A stretch of 36,557 nucleotides of DNA from Acidobacteriota bacterium (GCA_018969685.1 JAGWXX010000010.1:1-36557), one strand, 5' to 3'; counted from the first letter of the stretch, positions 1 to 8,573 are shown. A program made the numbers and translations. Notes: a model not told the origin generated them from the letters alone.

Positions 1-1
1 C

Positions 2-925
2 GGCGACGCGCTCGATGGCGCAATCGAGGCGGCTCGCGGTTCGGACGTGGCGATCGTCGTGGTCGGCTACACCGCCGACGACGAGGGCGAGTTCATCGGC
101 GATCCCGGCATCGACCTCCGGCACCTGTTTCCCGAGCGCGACGACGACGGGCTCGCCGAGCGGTTCCGTGCCGAGCAGCGGATCGCCACCGTCCGACCGG
201 AGCACGTGAGGTCGCGCCACGGCCTCGGCTTCTCCGTCGGCGGCGACCGGTCGTCCCTGCAGCTCGCCGAGGGCGACGAGGCGCTCATCCGCGCGGTCGC
301 CGCCGCCAACGCGCGGACCGTCGTGGTGCTGCAGGCCGGCAGCGCCGTGATCGTGGCGGGCTGGGTCGACCGGGTGCCCGCCGTCGTGCAGGCGTGGTAC
401 GGGGGACAGCAGGCGGGCCACGGGCTCGCCGACGTGCTGTTCGGAGCGGTCACTCCCTCTGCGCGGTTGCCGTTCACCGTTCCGTCCGACCCGTCGCACC
501 TCCCGCATTTCGACCGGGATGCGGACGCCATCGACTACGACCAGTGGCACGGGTGGTGGCGGGCGGAGCGCCTCGGTCTGCGGCCGCAGTATCCCTTCGG
601 TTACGGGCTGTCGTACACGACCTTCGAGATCTCGGGAACGTCCGTGGAGCACGACGAGGACCGCCACCGGGTGTCGTGCACGGTGTCCAACACGGGGCGT
701 CGCGATGGAGCCGACGTCGTGCAGGTCTACGCGCGGTACGGCGACGACGCCGTTCCGTCACGGCTCGTGGGATTCCGACGGGTCGAGGTTCCGGCCGGTG
801 CCTCGGTGCGCGTCACCATCGACGTGCCGCGAGCACGGCTCGCCCGACGGGATCCCGTGACGAAATCGTGGCGGAACCCTGACGGGCCGGTCGAACTGGT
901 CGCGGCGCGCCACGCTCCGAACTGA
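2..925 (+). CDS. Glycoside hydrolase family 3 beta-glucosidase, C-terminal part (5' truncated)
   Basis: The reading frame is open from base 2, so the gene starts outside the window; about 307 residues are visible. The first part is the GH3 C-terminal alpha/beta sandwich: VAIVVVGY, the stretch VVVLQAGSAV, then AWYGGQQAGHGLADVLFG and SARLPFTVP, followed by YPFGYGLSYTTF, a hallmark of this family. The last ~100 residues (VSCTVSNTGRRDGADVVQVY to the end) form the fibronectin type III-like domain that closes many GH3 beta-glucosidases. The family removes terminal beta-linked glucose or xylose from oligosaccharides. The catalytic N-terminal barrel is not in view, so substrate and localisation cannot be judged. 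It reads towards the HNH gene, 40 bases downstream. Confidence 0.9.
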   Translation, partial: GDALDGAIEAARGSDVAIVVVGYTADDEGEFIGDPGIDLRHLFPERDDDGLAERFRAEQRIATVRPEHVRSRHGLGFSVGGDRSSLQLAEGDEALIRAVAAANARTVVVLQAGSAVIVAGWVDRVPAVVQAWYGGQQAGHGLADVLFGAVTPSARLPFTVPSDPSHLPHFDRDADAIDYDQWHGWWRAERLGLRPQYPFGYGLSYTTFEISGTSVEHDEDRHRVSCTVSNTGRRDGADVVQVYARYGDDAVPSRLVGFRRVEVPAGASVRVTIDVPRARLARRDPVTKSWRNPDGPVELVAARHAPN

Positions 926-952
926 CTCGACGGCGCCCGGCACCCCTTCCGG

Positions 953-958
953 TACGGT
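953..958 (+). promoter_or_regulatory. Candidate -10 box for a leaderless HNH gene transcript
   Basis: TACGGT lies exactly 7 bases before the GTG at 966. A TANNNT box at this distance would place the transcription start on the start codon. The same arrangement recurs before other genes in this window. No convincing -35 box was seen. Confidence 0.4.
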
Positions 959-965
959 GCCCCGC

Positions 966-2066
966 GTGGCCGACGACGCCGTGCGATTTGCCGAACAATT
1001 GCTCTCGCTCGTCGATACCGGCAGGACGTCATCCACCTACAAGCTCGCGACGCTGCTCGCGCTGATCGACGTCGCCGTCGAATCGACCGACCCGGTCGAC
1101 GGGGCACCCACCCGAGTACGCGCAAAGCGCGTGGCCGAGCGGGTCGTCGAGCTGTACTGGCCGCAGTCGGCCGTCTACGGAGCCGTCCCCGGCGGCGCGC
1201 TCGTCCAGTCGCCGCAGGCGGGAGTGATACCGGCGCGGCTCGCCGATTGGCGTCAACGGCACGGCATCGGCAGCCGGGCGACGCTCGACGACGCCCGACG
1301 CGTCGACCCCGCGGGATGGACGGATCTGGAGCACGACCTCGTCGCCCGCGTCCTGCAGATGCCCATTCCGCGGTTGCAGCGCTTCGGCGACGGCGCGCGG
1401 GCGACCGAGCGGCGCTTCATCTTCGACTACGCGTGGCACGACAAGGAGTCGCCCGGCCGGCTGATGGCCGTCGAGTTCGACGACTGGCTGCACCTGCAGC
1501 CCGGTGTCGGCGAGCACCTCGTGCGCCTCGCGCCGTTGCTGCGACCCGTCATTCACTCGAAGTGGATCGACCTCGTGGCCGCGTACAACGCGGGGCTGCA
1601 CGACGTCCGTCAACTGGACGAATTCCTCTTCGGTGCGCAGCGGGTGAACCTGGACGTCCTCCGGGAACCGCTGACCGACCTGCAGATGGGACGCTGCTTC
1701 TACTGCGACCTGCCGATGCGCCGTGCGGTCCACGTCGACCACTTCATCCCGTGGTCGAGGAACCCCGACAACCGGCTCGACAACCTCGTCGCGGCAGACG
1801 ACCGGTGCAACGCCTCGAAGTCCGCATCGCTCGCATCGCACCCCCACCTTGCGTCGTGGGTGGCGCGCACCACCGGCTCGCGGCTGGACGACCTCGCCTC
1901 GGCGACGGGCTGGCAGCGGGATGCCGTCGCGTCGGCGCACACCGCAGCCGCGTCGTACCGGTGGATGCCCGCAGGAGCACGGCTGTGGTCGTCCGTGGAC
2001 GACTACGAGGAACTCGACCCCGACAGAATCGGCTCGCTGCTCGCACTGCTCAGGCCATCGCCCTGA
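966..2066 (+). CDS. HNH endonuclease domain protein
   Basis: About 366 residues. The C-terminal third carries a treble-clef HNH nuclease motif: a zinc-binding FYCD pair region, then VHVDHFIPWSRNPDNRLDNLV and DDRCNASKS, i.e. the D-H pair, the Asn of the metal finger and the final Cys. The N-terminal ~230 residues (YKLATLLALIDVAVES and onwards) are an uncharacterised region of mixed helical character found ahead of the HNH in a group of bacterial stand-alone HNH proteins. Such proteins cut DNA or nick it in restriction, defence or repair, but no methylase or specificity partner is adjacent, so the role is unknown. I prefer the GTG at 966 to the GTG at 957 because a TANNNT box sits 7 bases upstream of it. 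The downstream tRNA-Leu is on the other strand. Confidence 0.8.
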   Translation: MADDAVRFAEQLLSLVDTGRTSSTYKLATLLALIDVAVESTDPVDGAPTRVRAKRVAERVVELYWPQSAVYGAVPGGALVQSPQAGVIPARLADWRQRHGIGSRATLDDARRVDPAGWTDLEHDLVARVLQMPIPRLQRFGDGARATERRFIFDYAWHDKESPGRLMAVEFDDWLHLQPGVGEHLVRLAPLLRPVIHSKWIDLVAAYNAGLHDVRQLDEFLFGAQRVNLDVLREPLTDLQMGRCFYCDLPMRRAVHVDHFIPWSRNPDNRLDNLVAADDRCNASKSASLASHPHLASWVARTTGSRLDDLASATGWQRDAVASAHTAAASYRWMPAGARLWSSVDDYEELDPDRIGSLLALLRPSP

Positions 2067-2083
2067 GGATCCCCGACTCGCAG

Positions 2084-2166
2084 TGGGCGAGGGGGGACTT
2101 GAACCCCCACATCCTTGCGGACACTGGCACCTGAAGCCAGCGCGTCTGCCATTTCGCCACTCGCCC
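2084..2166 (-). tRNA. leuT: tRNA-Leu (anticodon CAG)
   Basis: Read on the minus strand, the acceptor arms GGGCGAG and CTCGCCC pair fully, with discriminator A. The D region GGCGAAATGGCAGACGC is typical of leucine tRNAs, the anticodon arm is CTGGC-TTCAGGT-GCCAG giving CAG, the long variable arm is present, and the T arm GGGGG-TTCAAGT-CCCCC is perfect. No CCA is encoded. In mycobacteria a leuT gene closes the pstP-fha end of the origin-proximal block, the same relative position as here. Confidence 0.96.
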
Positions 2167-2229
2167 GAATGGTGCGACGCACGCTACCAACGTCGCAACG
2201 GCCAGCCAACGGCGCGATTTCGCCAGAAG

Positions 2230-2235
2230 TACGCT
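2230..2235 (+). promoter_or_regulatory. Candidate -10 box for leaderless transcription of the coiled-coil/GT2 pair
   Basis: TACGCT is followed by 7 bases and the ATG at 2243. No Shine-Dalgarno sequence is present between them, which fits a leaderless mRNA. Confidence 0.4.
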
Positions 2236-2242
2236 GACGCAC

Positions 2243-2587
2243 ATGTCGGATCCGTCGTCCGCGCCGATGACCGGCGTCGACGACCTCCGCGACGCGTCGC
2301 GCGAGCGCCTGCTCGCCGAGATCGGCACGCTGCAGCACCAGTCCAGGGTGCACCGCGTGGCCGACCTCCATGCACGGATCGCCCAGTTGGAAGCCGAGCT
2401 GCAGCAGGTCGTCGACTACAACCGCGGCGCCGCCGCGGAGGTGGGCGAGTTGAAGGCGCGGATCGCCGACGCGAGGCGCGAGGCGAACCAGTTGCGCCGC
2501 TCGCTGAACTACCGCGTCGGCGCGCTCGTGCTGAGGCCGCTGCGCCTCGCGGCACGCATCGTGCGCCGCCTGGCGGGTTCCCGTTGA
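2243..2587 (+). CDS. Small coiled-coil protein, unknown function
   Basis: A 114-residue protein. Residues ~15-90 are almost continuous amphipathic helix with heptad spacing (RLLAEIGTLQHQSRV, HARIAQLEAELQQVV, ELKARIADARREANQLRRSL), so a coiled coil is likely. The last ~25 residues are strongly basic and hydrophobic (VLRPLRLAARIVRRLAGSR), which could be an amphipathic membrane-binding helix. No known domain recognised. Its TGA overlaps the TTG start of the tandem glycosyltransferase in TTGA, so the two are translationally coupled; an adaptor holding that enzyme at the membrane is a plausible inference but not shown. There is no signal peptide. Start ATG chosen because of the TANNNT box 7 bases ahead. 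Confidence 0.7.
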   Translation: MSDPSSAPMTGVDDLRDASRERLLAEIGTLQHQSRVHRVADLHARIAQLEAELQQVVDYNRGAAAEVGELKARIADARREANQLRRSLNYRVGALVLRPLRLAARIVRRLAGSR

Positions 2588-4134
2588 CGACGGCGCCCCG
2601 CTTTTCGATCGTCACCCCGGTCTTCAATCCGCCGATCCCGGCGCTGAAGGCGTGCATCCGCTCGGTGAAGGCGCAGACGTTCGACGACTGGGAGTGGTGC
2701 ATCGTGAACGACGCCTCCACGGTCCCCGCGGTGCGGCGCATCCTCGAGCGTGCTGCCCGATCCGACCGGCGCATCCGCGTCGCGCACCGCAGGTCGAATG
2801 GCGGCATCGTCGCCGCCTCGCGCGACGCCGCCGACCTCGCGACCGGCGACTTCATCGCGCTGCTCGACCACGACGACGAGCTGCACCCGTCCGCCCTCGA
2901 GCTGGTCGCGAAGCACCTCGAGAAGGACGACACGATCGACTACGTCTACACCGACGAGGACAAGATCGCCCCCGACGGCCGGCACTACGACGTCTTCCGC
3001 AAGCCCGACTTCGACCCGATCCGCCTGCTCGGCCAGAACTACTGCAGCCACCTCTCCGTCATCCGCCGCTCCCTCGTCGACGAGATCGGCGGGTTCCGCG
3101 ACGGCTACGACGGCGCGCAGGACCACGACCTCGTGCTGCGCGTCACCGAGCGCGCGCGCACCGTGGCGCACGTGAAGTCGGTGCTCTACCACTGGCGCGC
3201 CGTACCGGGATCGACTGCGTCGCTGCAGCACGCCAAGCCGTACGCGCTCGACGCGTCGGTGCGCGCCGTGGCCGACCACGTGCGGCGCCGCGGCGTCGAG
3301 GCCGAGACGTGGATGTCCGACGACGGCTATGTGCAGGTGCGTCCCGTGCTCGCCCGCACCCCGAAGGTCTCGATCGTCATCCCCACCCGCGGGGACGGGG
3401 CGTCGATCTGGGGCCGTCCGGTGCGGCTCGTGACGTTCGCGATCGAGAGCATCCTCGCACGGACCGACTACCCCGACTACGAGGTCGTCGTCGTGTACGA
3501 CTACCGCGACGGCCGTCCCGTCAACGACGCGCCGATCCCCGAGGATCCGCGCGTGCGCACCATCCCCTACGACGCACCGTTCAACTTCTCCGACAAGTGC
3601 AACGTCGGCGTGCGCAGCAGCGACGCCGAGGTGGTGGTGCTGCTGAACGACGACGTGTGGGTCGACGATCCCGCCTGGCTGTCAACGATGGTCGCCATGC
3701 TGCAGCACCCGGGCACCGCGATGGTCGGACCGCTCCTGCTCGTCGAGGACGGCCGCATCCAGAGCGCGGGCCACACCAATGCGCCCACGCCGCACAACCT
3801 GGGGTCGGGCCGCTCGTCGTCCGACACCGGGTACTTCGGCGAATTCCGGATCACGAGGCGGGTCAGCGGGGTCACCGCTGCGTGCGCCGCGATCGACCGG
3901 AGGGTCTACGACGAGCTCGGGGGGCTCTCGGTCCTGTTCCCCGCCTGCTTCAACGACCTCGACTTCGGCTACAAGATCCTCGAGTCCGGACGGCACATCG
4001 TGTGGACGCCGCTCGCGCGGCTCTACCACTTCGAGTCGCTGACACGGGACCCCGCCGTGCAGCCGCACGAGATGGCCATGCTGGAACGGCGGTGGCGCCG
4101 GTACTTCGGCGACGAGCCGTATTCCACGGCCTAG
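2584..4134 (+). CDS. Tandem-domain family 2 glycosyltransferase
   Basis: A 516-residue protein with two GT-A fold GT2 modules. Module 1 (residues ~5-220) has FSIVTPVFNPP, IVNDAS, the metal-binding LLDHDDE and the acceptor-side YTDEDK. Module 2 (~260-516) has VSIVIPTRGDG, LLNDDVWVDD, the acceptor region CFNDLDF and a final YHFESLTR. The arrangement resembles GT2 enzymes (rhamnosyl- or galactosyltransferase type) that build O-antigen-like or cell-wall polysaccharides by transferring sugars from nucleotide donors on the cytoplasmic membrane face; the actual sugar cannot be told. The start is a TTG that overlaps the stop of the coiled-coil gene (TTGA), so expression depends on coupling. The next gene, fhaA, has its own promoter 6 bases after this stop. 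Confidence 0.88.
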   Translation: MTTAPRFSIVTPVFNPPIPALKACIRSVKAQTFDDWEWCIVNDASTVPAVRRILERAARSDRRIRVAHRRSNGGIVAASRDAADLATGDFIALLDHDDELHPSALELVAKHLEKDDTIDYVYTDEDKIAPDGRHYDVFRKPDFDPIRLLGQNYCSHLSVIRRSLVDEIGGFRDGYDGAQDHDLVLRVTERARTVAHVKSVLYHWRAVPGSTASLQHAKPYALDASVRAVADHVRRRGVEAETWMSDDGYVQVRPVLARTPKVSIVIPTRGDGASIWGRPVRLVTFAIESILARTDYPDYEVVVVYDYRDGRPVNDAPIPEDPRVRTIPYDAPFNFSDKCNVGVRSSDAEVVVLLNDDVWVDDPAWLSTMVAMLQHPGTAMVGPLLLVEDGRIQSAGHTNAPTPHNLGSGRSSSDTGYFGEFRITRRVSGVTAACAAIDRRVYDELGGLSVLFPACFNDLDFGYKILESGRHIVWTPLARLYHFESLTRDPAVQPHEMAMLERRWRRYFGDEPYSTA

Positions 4135-4139
4135 CGGCG

Positions 4140-4145
4140 TACAAT
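4140..4145 (+). promoter_or_regulatory. -10 box of the fhaA-pstP-pknB operon (leaderless)
   Basis: TACAAT, the closest match to the TATAAT consensus among the start-proximal boxes, lies 6 bases before the ATG at 4152. The implied transcription start is the A of the ATG or its neighbour. It sits directly behind the stop codon of the glycosyltransferase (4132-4134). No clear -35 box seen. Confidence 0.5.
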
Positions 4146-4151
4146 TGTCCG

Positions 4152-4904
4152 ATGTTCGGTCGCGTGAGGATTCGCGGCGTCCGGCCGATCGACGTCGGCC
4201 GCCGGCTGGTGGCTGCCATGGACGACGTGGCCCGGGCCAATGCGAACGCGGTTCCCGCGTCATGGAAGATCCGCCTCAACCCGGCCGACCTCGAGGAACT
4301 CGCCACGATCCGCGAGGCCCTCGTCCACGAGCTCACGGTCACGATCGCCAACCACGCCGCGTTCGAGGGCTACCTGCTCCGCGGCCCCGTCATGATCGAC
4401 ATCCGACCCGATTCCGCCGTCCCGACGCGCGAGTGCCAGCTCGAGCCCGCGCCGTTGTCCGCCGCCGTCGCGGCACCCGTGGCAGCACCCGACGCCACGG
4501 ATGGTGCCGCCGACCACCAGACCGAAGGCGCTGTCGCTCCCGGCGTCGGTGCGATCCCCGAGGCCGACGCACCGGCACCGACGCCTGCGCCGGCGGCCCG
4601 TCCCCGCAGCACATCGGGACCCGGTTCGTGGGCGCTCGTGGCGGCGGACGGCACGCGATTCCTCCTCGAAGGCGACGTCGCGACGATCGGCCGCCAGGCC
4701 GGCAGCAGCATCCACATCCCCGACAGCAACGTCAGCCGGCTGCACGCGGAACTGCGGCGAGTCTCCGGGTCATGGACCATCGAGGACCGGGGCAGCACGA
4801 ACGGCACGCGCATCAACGGCACCATGACCGTCGATCCGACGCCGCTCGCCGAGGGCGACGTCATCGCGCTCGGCGCCGTGGAGCTCCGCGTCGAGCGCGG
4901 GTAG
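4152..4904 (+). CDS. fhaA: FhaA-like protein: DUF3662 plus forkhead-associated domain
   Basis: A 250-residue protein. Residues 1-90 match the style of the DUF3662/FhaA N-terminal domain (WKIRLNPADLEEL, LTVTIANHAAFEGYLLRGPV). Residues ~95-155 are an Ala/Pro-rich linker. Residues ~160-250 are an FHA domain with the phosphothreonine-binding residues G180-R181, S195-R196-x-H198 and N217-G218. FHA domains read phospho-threonine marks made by PknB-type kinases; mycobacterial FhaA binds the MviN pseudokinase to control peptidoglycan precursor export. It is the first gene of an operon with pstP (5 bases downstream) and pknB. The start is set by the near-consensus TACAAT box; there is no ribosome binding site. 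Only one FHA gene is present, where mycobacteria have fhaA and fhaB. Confidence 0.88.
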   Translation: MFGRVRIRGVRPIDVGRRLVAAMDDVARANANAVPASWKIRLNPADLEELATIREALVHELTVTIANHAAFEGYLLRGPVMIDIRPDSAVPTRECQLEPAPLSAAVAAPVAAPDATDGAADHQTEGAVAPGVGAIPEADAPAPTPAPAARPRSTSGPGSWALVAADGTRFLLEGDVATIGRQAGSSIHIPDSNVSRLHAELRRVSGSWTIEDRGSTNGTRINGTMTVDPTPLAEGDVIALGAVELRVERG

Positions 4905-4909
4905 CCGAC

Positions 4910-5986
4910 ATGACCACGCTGCGCCATGCAGCCGTCACCGACACCGGCAACGTCCGGCCGCACAACGAGGACTCCTACTACTGCTCAGGCACGGTCTTTG
5001 CCGTCGCCGACGGCATGGGCGGCCACAGCGCCGGCGAGGTCGCCAGCGCCATCGCCGTCAAGTGCATCGAGGAAGCCGACACCGCGCCGCTCGCGGGAGC
5101 CGAGGCGGTCGCCGAACTCGTGCGCACCATCAACGCCGAGATCCACGACGAGGCGAACCGCGACTCCGCGAAGCGCGGCATGGGCACGACCCTCGCCCTC
5201 GCAGCCGTCGTCGCCGGCGACGTCCCCGCCTTCGTGGTGGCGAACGTCGGCGACTCGCGCACGTACCTGTTGCGCGACGGCTCGCTGCGCCAGATCAGCA
5301 CCGACCACTCGTACGTCCAGGAGCTCGTCGACGAGGGGGCGCTGACCCTCGGCGAGGCGCGCCACCACCCGCTGCGCAACATCGTGACACGGGCACTCGG
5401 TATCGACGCGGCGGTCGAGGTCGACACGTGGACGATCCCCGCGGTGCAGGGCGACCGGCTGATGCTGTGCAGCGACGGGCTCGTCGACGAGGTGCACGAC
5501 GACGACATCCTCGACATCCTGTCCACGGCGTCGGCGCCCGACGACGCGGCGGGGCGGCTCGTCGCCGCGGCGAAGTTCGCGGGCGGCAAGGACAACATCA
5601 CCGTCGTCGTGATCGACGTCGGCGAGCCGTCCACACCGACGGAGGCTCCGCCGGACGGGGCGACCCGACGCCGCGGCCTCACCCTCTTCTCGGTCTTCAT
5701 CGGCCTCGCGATCGTCGCCGCATCGGCGTGGGTGCTCAACGGCATGCGCGGCTACTACGTCACGTTCGACGGAACGGATTCCGGCGCACCACTCGTCGTG
5801 CGCACCGGACAACCCGGCGGATGGCTGTGGATGCAGCCCCGCACGGTCACGGTGAGCGACTTCCACAGGGGCGACGCGCTGCCGGCCATCCAACGGCAGG
5901 TCGACCGTGAGCCGCGATTCGACACGCTGGACGAGGCGATGGACTTCGTCGTCGTCGTGTCGGGGGACGACGATGTCCAGGGCTGA
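4910..5986 (+). CDS. pstP: PP2C-family Ser/Thr phosphatase (PstP)
   Basis: A 358-residue protein. The PPM/PP2C catalytic domain covers residues ~5-237: RPHNED (18-21 area), VADGMGG with metal ligand D34-G35, ANVGDSR with D115, CSDGL with D189 and GKDNITVVV with D228, the full set of metal-coordinating aspartates. A transmembrane helix follows at ~257-276 (LTLFSVFIGLAIVAASAWV) and ~80 extracytoplasmic residues end the protein. It removes phosphates from the kinase and its substrates and so opposes the PknB-like kinase encoded next. Its end overlaps the start of pknB by 14 bases, so the pair are coupled. Unlike mycobacteria, no rodA or pbpA lies between phosphatase and kinase. Confidence 0.93.
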   Translation: MTTLRHAAVTDTGNVRPHNEDSYYCSGTVFAVADGMGGHSAGEVASAIAVKCIEEADTAPLAGAEAVAELVRTINAEIHDEANRDSAKRGMGTTLALAAVVAGDVPAFVVANVGDSRTYLLRDGSLRQISTDHSYVQELVDEGALTLGEARHHPLRNIVTRALGIDAAVEVDTWTIPAVQGDRLMLCSDGLVDEVHDDDILDILSTASAPDDAAGRLVAAAKFAGGKDNITVVVIDVGEPSTPTEAPPDGATRRRGLTLFSVFIGLAIVAASAWVLNGMRGYYVTFDGTDSGAPLVVRTGQPGGWLWMQPRTVTVSDFHRGDALPAIQRQVDREPRFDTLDEAMDFVVVVSGDDDVQG

Positions 5987-7907
5987 CCAGCCGCTCGTCA
6001 ACGACCGCTACCGGGTCGACCGCAGCATCGGCCGCGGCGGCATGGCGGAGGTGTTCCTCGCGCACGACGAGCTGCTCGACCGGCCCATCGTCCTGAAGGT
6101 GCTCTTCCCCGAGTTCGCCACCGACCCCTCGTTCGTCGAGCGGTTCCGTCGCGAGGCACAGTCGGCCGCCAACCTGACCCACGCCAACATCGTCGGCGTC
6201 TACGACTGGGGCAAGGTCGCCAACACCTACTTCATCGCCATGGAGTGGGTGCCCGGCACGACCCTCGGCGACCTGCTGCGCTCGCGGGGTCGGATGTCGG
6301 TCACCGAGGTGCTGGAGATCGCCGAGTCCGTCGCCACTGCGCTGGCCTTCGCACACGACAGGGGCGTCGTCCACCGCGACATCAAGCCCGCAAACATCCT
6401 GATCGGCGAAGGCGGCCTCGTGAAGGTCGCCGACTTCGGCATCGCCAGGGCGCTCGGGTCGGGCACGGAGGCGGGACTGACCCAGGCCGGCTCCGTCATG
6501 GGCACCGCGACGTACCTGTCGCCCGAACAGGCGCAGGGATCGCCGCCCGACCCGCGCAGCGACCTCTATGCGCTCGGCGTGACGATCTACGAGCTCCTCG
6601 CGGGCACCCCTCCGTTCTCGGGCGAGAACCCCGTCGCGATCACCTACCAGCACGTCCACGCCGTACCCGTGCCGCTGCGCGACCGCCGCGACGACGTTCC
6701 GCTGGCACTCGAGGCCGTCGTCGCGAAGTGCATGGCCAAGTCGCCGGTCCGCCGGTACCAGACCGCGATCGACCTGCTGGCAGACCTCCGCCGGCTCGCC
6801 ACCGGCGAGTCGGTCAGCGCCCTGAGGGAGGCGATCCCCGGCTCGACGGCCGGTGCCGACGTGACGACCCGCACCACGCGGATGCCCGTGATGGATCCCG
6901 GCGACGCCGCGCCCCCCACCACGAAGATGCCGGTGGCGGGAGCGAACCTGCCCCCGTACGAGGACGGCCTCGATGCGACCGTGGCGGGACGTCCCGCCGC
7001 CGTCGTGCTCGGCGGTGCCATCGTCGCCATCGCGCTCGTCGTCGCGGCCCTCTTCGCCTTCCGCACCTTCGGTTCGGCGACGTCCGACACCATCGCCGTT
7101 CCCGACATCGTCAACCGCACGCTCGCCGAGGCGACGCAGATCGTGCTCGATCTCGGCCTGACGCCCATCCCCAGCGCGGTGGCGCTCGACGGCATGCCCG
7201 ACGATGCCGTGTACCAGCAGGACCCTCCCGCCGGGGTGCGCGTGCGTGCCGGCGACTCGGTGACGCTCATCTACAACCCCGCCGCGGCGAAGGTGTCGGT
7301 GCCGCCGATCCAGGGCCTGCTCGTGAAGGACGCCACGGCACTGCTCGCGCCGCTCGGGCTGCAGCTCACGATCAGCGAGGTGCGCAACGATCCCACGGTG
7401 CCGGTGAACCAGATCATCTCGCAGGATCCCCTCGCCAACAGCCTCGTCCGCGCGGGCTCGGCGGTGTCGGTCGTCGTGTCGGGCGGCGCCGGCAACCTCG
7501 TCGTGCCGAACGTCGAGGGGCAGATCTTCTCGGCCGCCGAGCAGCTCATGGCCAACGCGCCCTACAACTTCGTCGTGTCGCGCACCGACGAGGCGAACGA
7601 CGACGTCGAGGCGGGACGCGTCATCCGAACGGAACCCGCGATCGGGTCGCCTGCCAGCAACGGTGCATCGATCGTGCTCGTCGTCTCGGCTGGATCGAAG
7701 AAGGTGTCGGTGCCGGCCGTGGAGGGCCTCACCGAAGCGGAGGCCGTCGCCGCGCTCACCAGTGCCGGCCTCGTCGGCGAGATGCGGTACCAGAACGTGC
7801 CGGCCGCCGACCCGAGCGCGGGGCGCGTCATCTCGCAGTCGCCGCGCACCGGCGAGAGCGTCGCAACGGGCTCGTCGGTGTCGCTCGTGATCGGGCGCGC
7901 GACCTAG
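5973..7907 (+). CDS. pknB: PASTA-domain Ser/Thr protein kinase (PknB-like)
   Basis: A 644-residue membrane kinase. The kinase domain (residues ~10-275) has the glycine loop GRGGMAEV, catalytic K42 in VLKVL, E61, HRDIKPAN with D136, DFG with D154, and an activation loop ending GTATYLSPEQA. A cytoplasmic linker rich in Thr and Pro (TTRTTRMP, TTKMP) may be autophosphorylated. The transmembrane helix is ~342-363 and four PASTA repeats follow (about 373-437, 438-506, 507-575, 576-644), which bind muropeptides or lipid II outside the cell. The family coordinates cell-wall growth with division. The start ATG lies inside the end of pstP. Its stop shares the tetranucleotide CTAG with the stop of the convergent amidotransferase gene. 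Confidence 0.95.
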   Translation: MSRADQPLVNDRYRVDRSIGRGGMAEVFLAHDELLDRPIVLKVLFPEFATDPSFVERFRREAQSAANLTHANIVGVYDWGKVANTYFIAMEWVPGTTLGDLLRSRGRMSVTEVLEIAESVATALAFAHDRGVVHRDIKPANILIGEGGLVKVADFGIARALGSGTEAGLTQAGSVMGTATYLSPEQAQGSPPDPRSDLYALGVTIYELLAGTPPFSGENPVAITYQHVHAVPVPLRDRRDDVPLALEAVVAKCMAKSPVRRYQTAIDLLADLRRLATGESVSALREAIPGSTAGADVTTRTTRMPVMDPGDAAPPTTKMPVAGANLPPYEDGLDATVAGRPAAVVLGGAIVAIALVVAALFAFRTFGSATSDTIAVPDIVNRTLAEATQIVLDLGLTPIPSAVALDGMPDDAVYQQDPPAGVRVRAGDSVTLIYNPAAAKVSVPPIQGLLVKDATALLAPLGLQLTISEVRNDPTVPVNQIISQDPLANSLVRAGSAVSVVVSGGAGNLVVPNVEGQIFSAAEQLMANAPYNFVVSRTDEANDDVEAGRVIRTEPAIGSPASNGASIVLVVSAGSKKVSVPAVEGLTEAEAVAALTSAGLVGEMRYQNVPAADPSAGRVISQSPRTGESVATGSSVSLVIGRAT

Positions 7908-8506
7908 CGCGCGCCGCCCGTTCGCGCGACGGCGGACGCCGACGCGACGAAATTTGCGAGGAGCGTCTTGCCGTCCTGCGTGAGCACGCTCTCCGGATGG
8001 AACTGCACGCCCTCCACCTGCACGTCCCGGTGGCGCACACCCATCACGGTGCCGTCCTCGCTCGTCGCGGTCACGACCAGTTCGCCCGGCAGCGTCGCCG
8101 GGTCGATCACGAGCGAGTGGTAGCGGGTCGCAACGGTCGGTGACGGCAACCCGGCGAAGACGCCGGTGCCGTCGTGGGTGACGAGCGACGTCTTGCCGTG
8201 GCGCAGCTCGGGCGCGGCGACCACCCGGGCGCCGTAGACGTGGCCGATCGCCTGGTGGCCGAGGCACACCCCGAGCACGGGACGCGATCCGGCGAAGGCC
8301 TCCACGGCCCCGCACAGGATGCCCGCATCCTCCGGCCGGCCCGGTCCCGGCGACAGCAGCACCGCGTCGGGCTGCATCGCGACCGCCTCGTCGACCGTGA
8401 CCTCGTCGTTGCGCACCACCACGGGATCGGCCCCCAGCTCCCCGAGGTACTGCACGAGGTTGTAGACGAAGCTGTCGTAGTTGTCGATCACCAGCACGCG
8501 CGGCAC
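7904..8506 (-). CDS. trpG: Class I glutamine amidotransferase, anthranilate or aminodeoxychorismate synthase component II
   Basis: A 200-residue single-domain amidotransferase. The triad is complete: C81 in GVCLGHQAIG, H170 and E172 in VQFHPES. LIDNYDSFVYN at the N terminus and SPGPGRPEDAG are typical of TrpG/PabA. It releases ammonia from glutamine for component I (TrpE or PabB), which is not in this window, so whether it serves tryptophan, folate or both cannot be said. The start is a GTG without obvious ribosome binding site; the upstream CAGGAT lies 6 bases before it. A gene of this type sits beside pknB and crgA in mycobacteria (trpG), so the location is conserved. It is convergent with pknB and divergent from crgA. 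Confidence 0.9.
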   Translation of the reverse strand: MPRVLVIDNYDSFVYNLVQYLGELGADPVVVRNDEVTVDEAVAMQPDAVLLSPGPGRPEDAGILCGAVEAFAGSRPVLGVCLGHQAIGHVYGARVVAAPELRHGKTSLVTHDGTGVFAGLPSPTVATRYHSLVIDPATLPGELVVTATSEDGTVMGVRHRDVQVEGVQFHPESVLTQDGKTLLANFVASASAVARTGGAR

Positions 8507-8573
8507 GCCCCCATCCTGCCGCGCCGGGGGACGGCTCCACCGGCCCGCACCTGCCCGCGCTGTGGACGATCCC

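Noticed and set aside
1723-2583. Extension of the tandem GT2 upstream through the tRNA-Leu
   Set aside because: The frame runs across the HNH gene and the tRNA; the GT2 fold begins at the TTG 2584.
7860-7930. GC-rich palindromes near the pknB/trpG junction as terminator
   Set aside because: GCGCGC runs are common at this GC content; no clear stem with T run was found, and the stops overlap directly.
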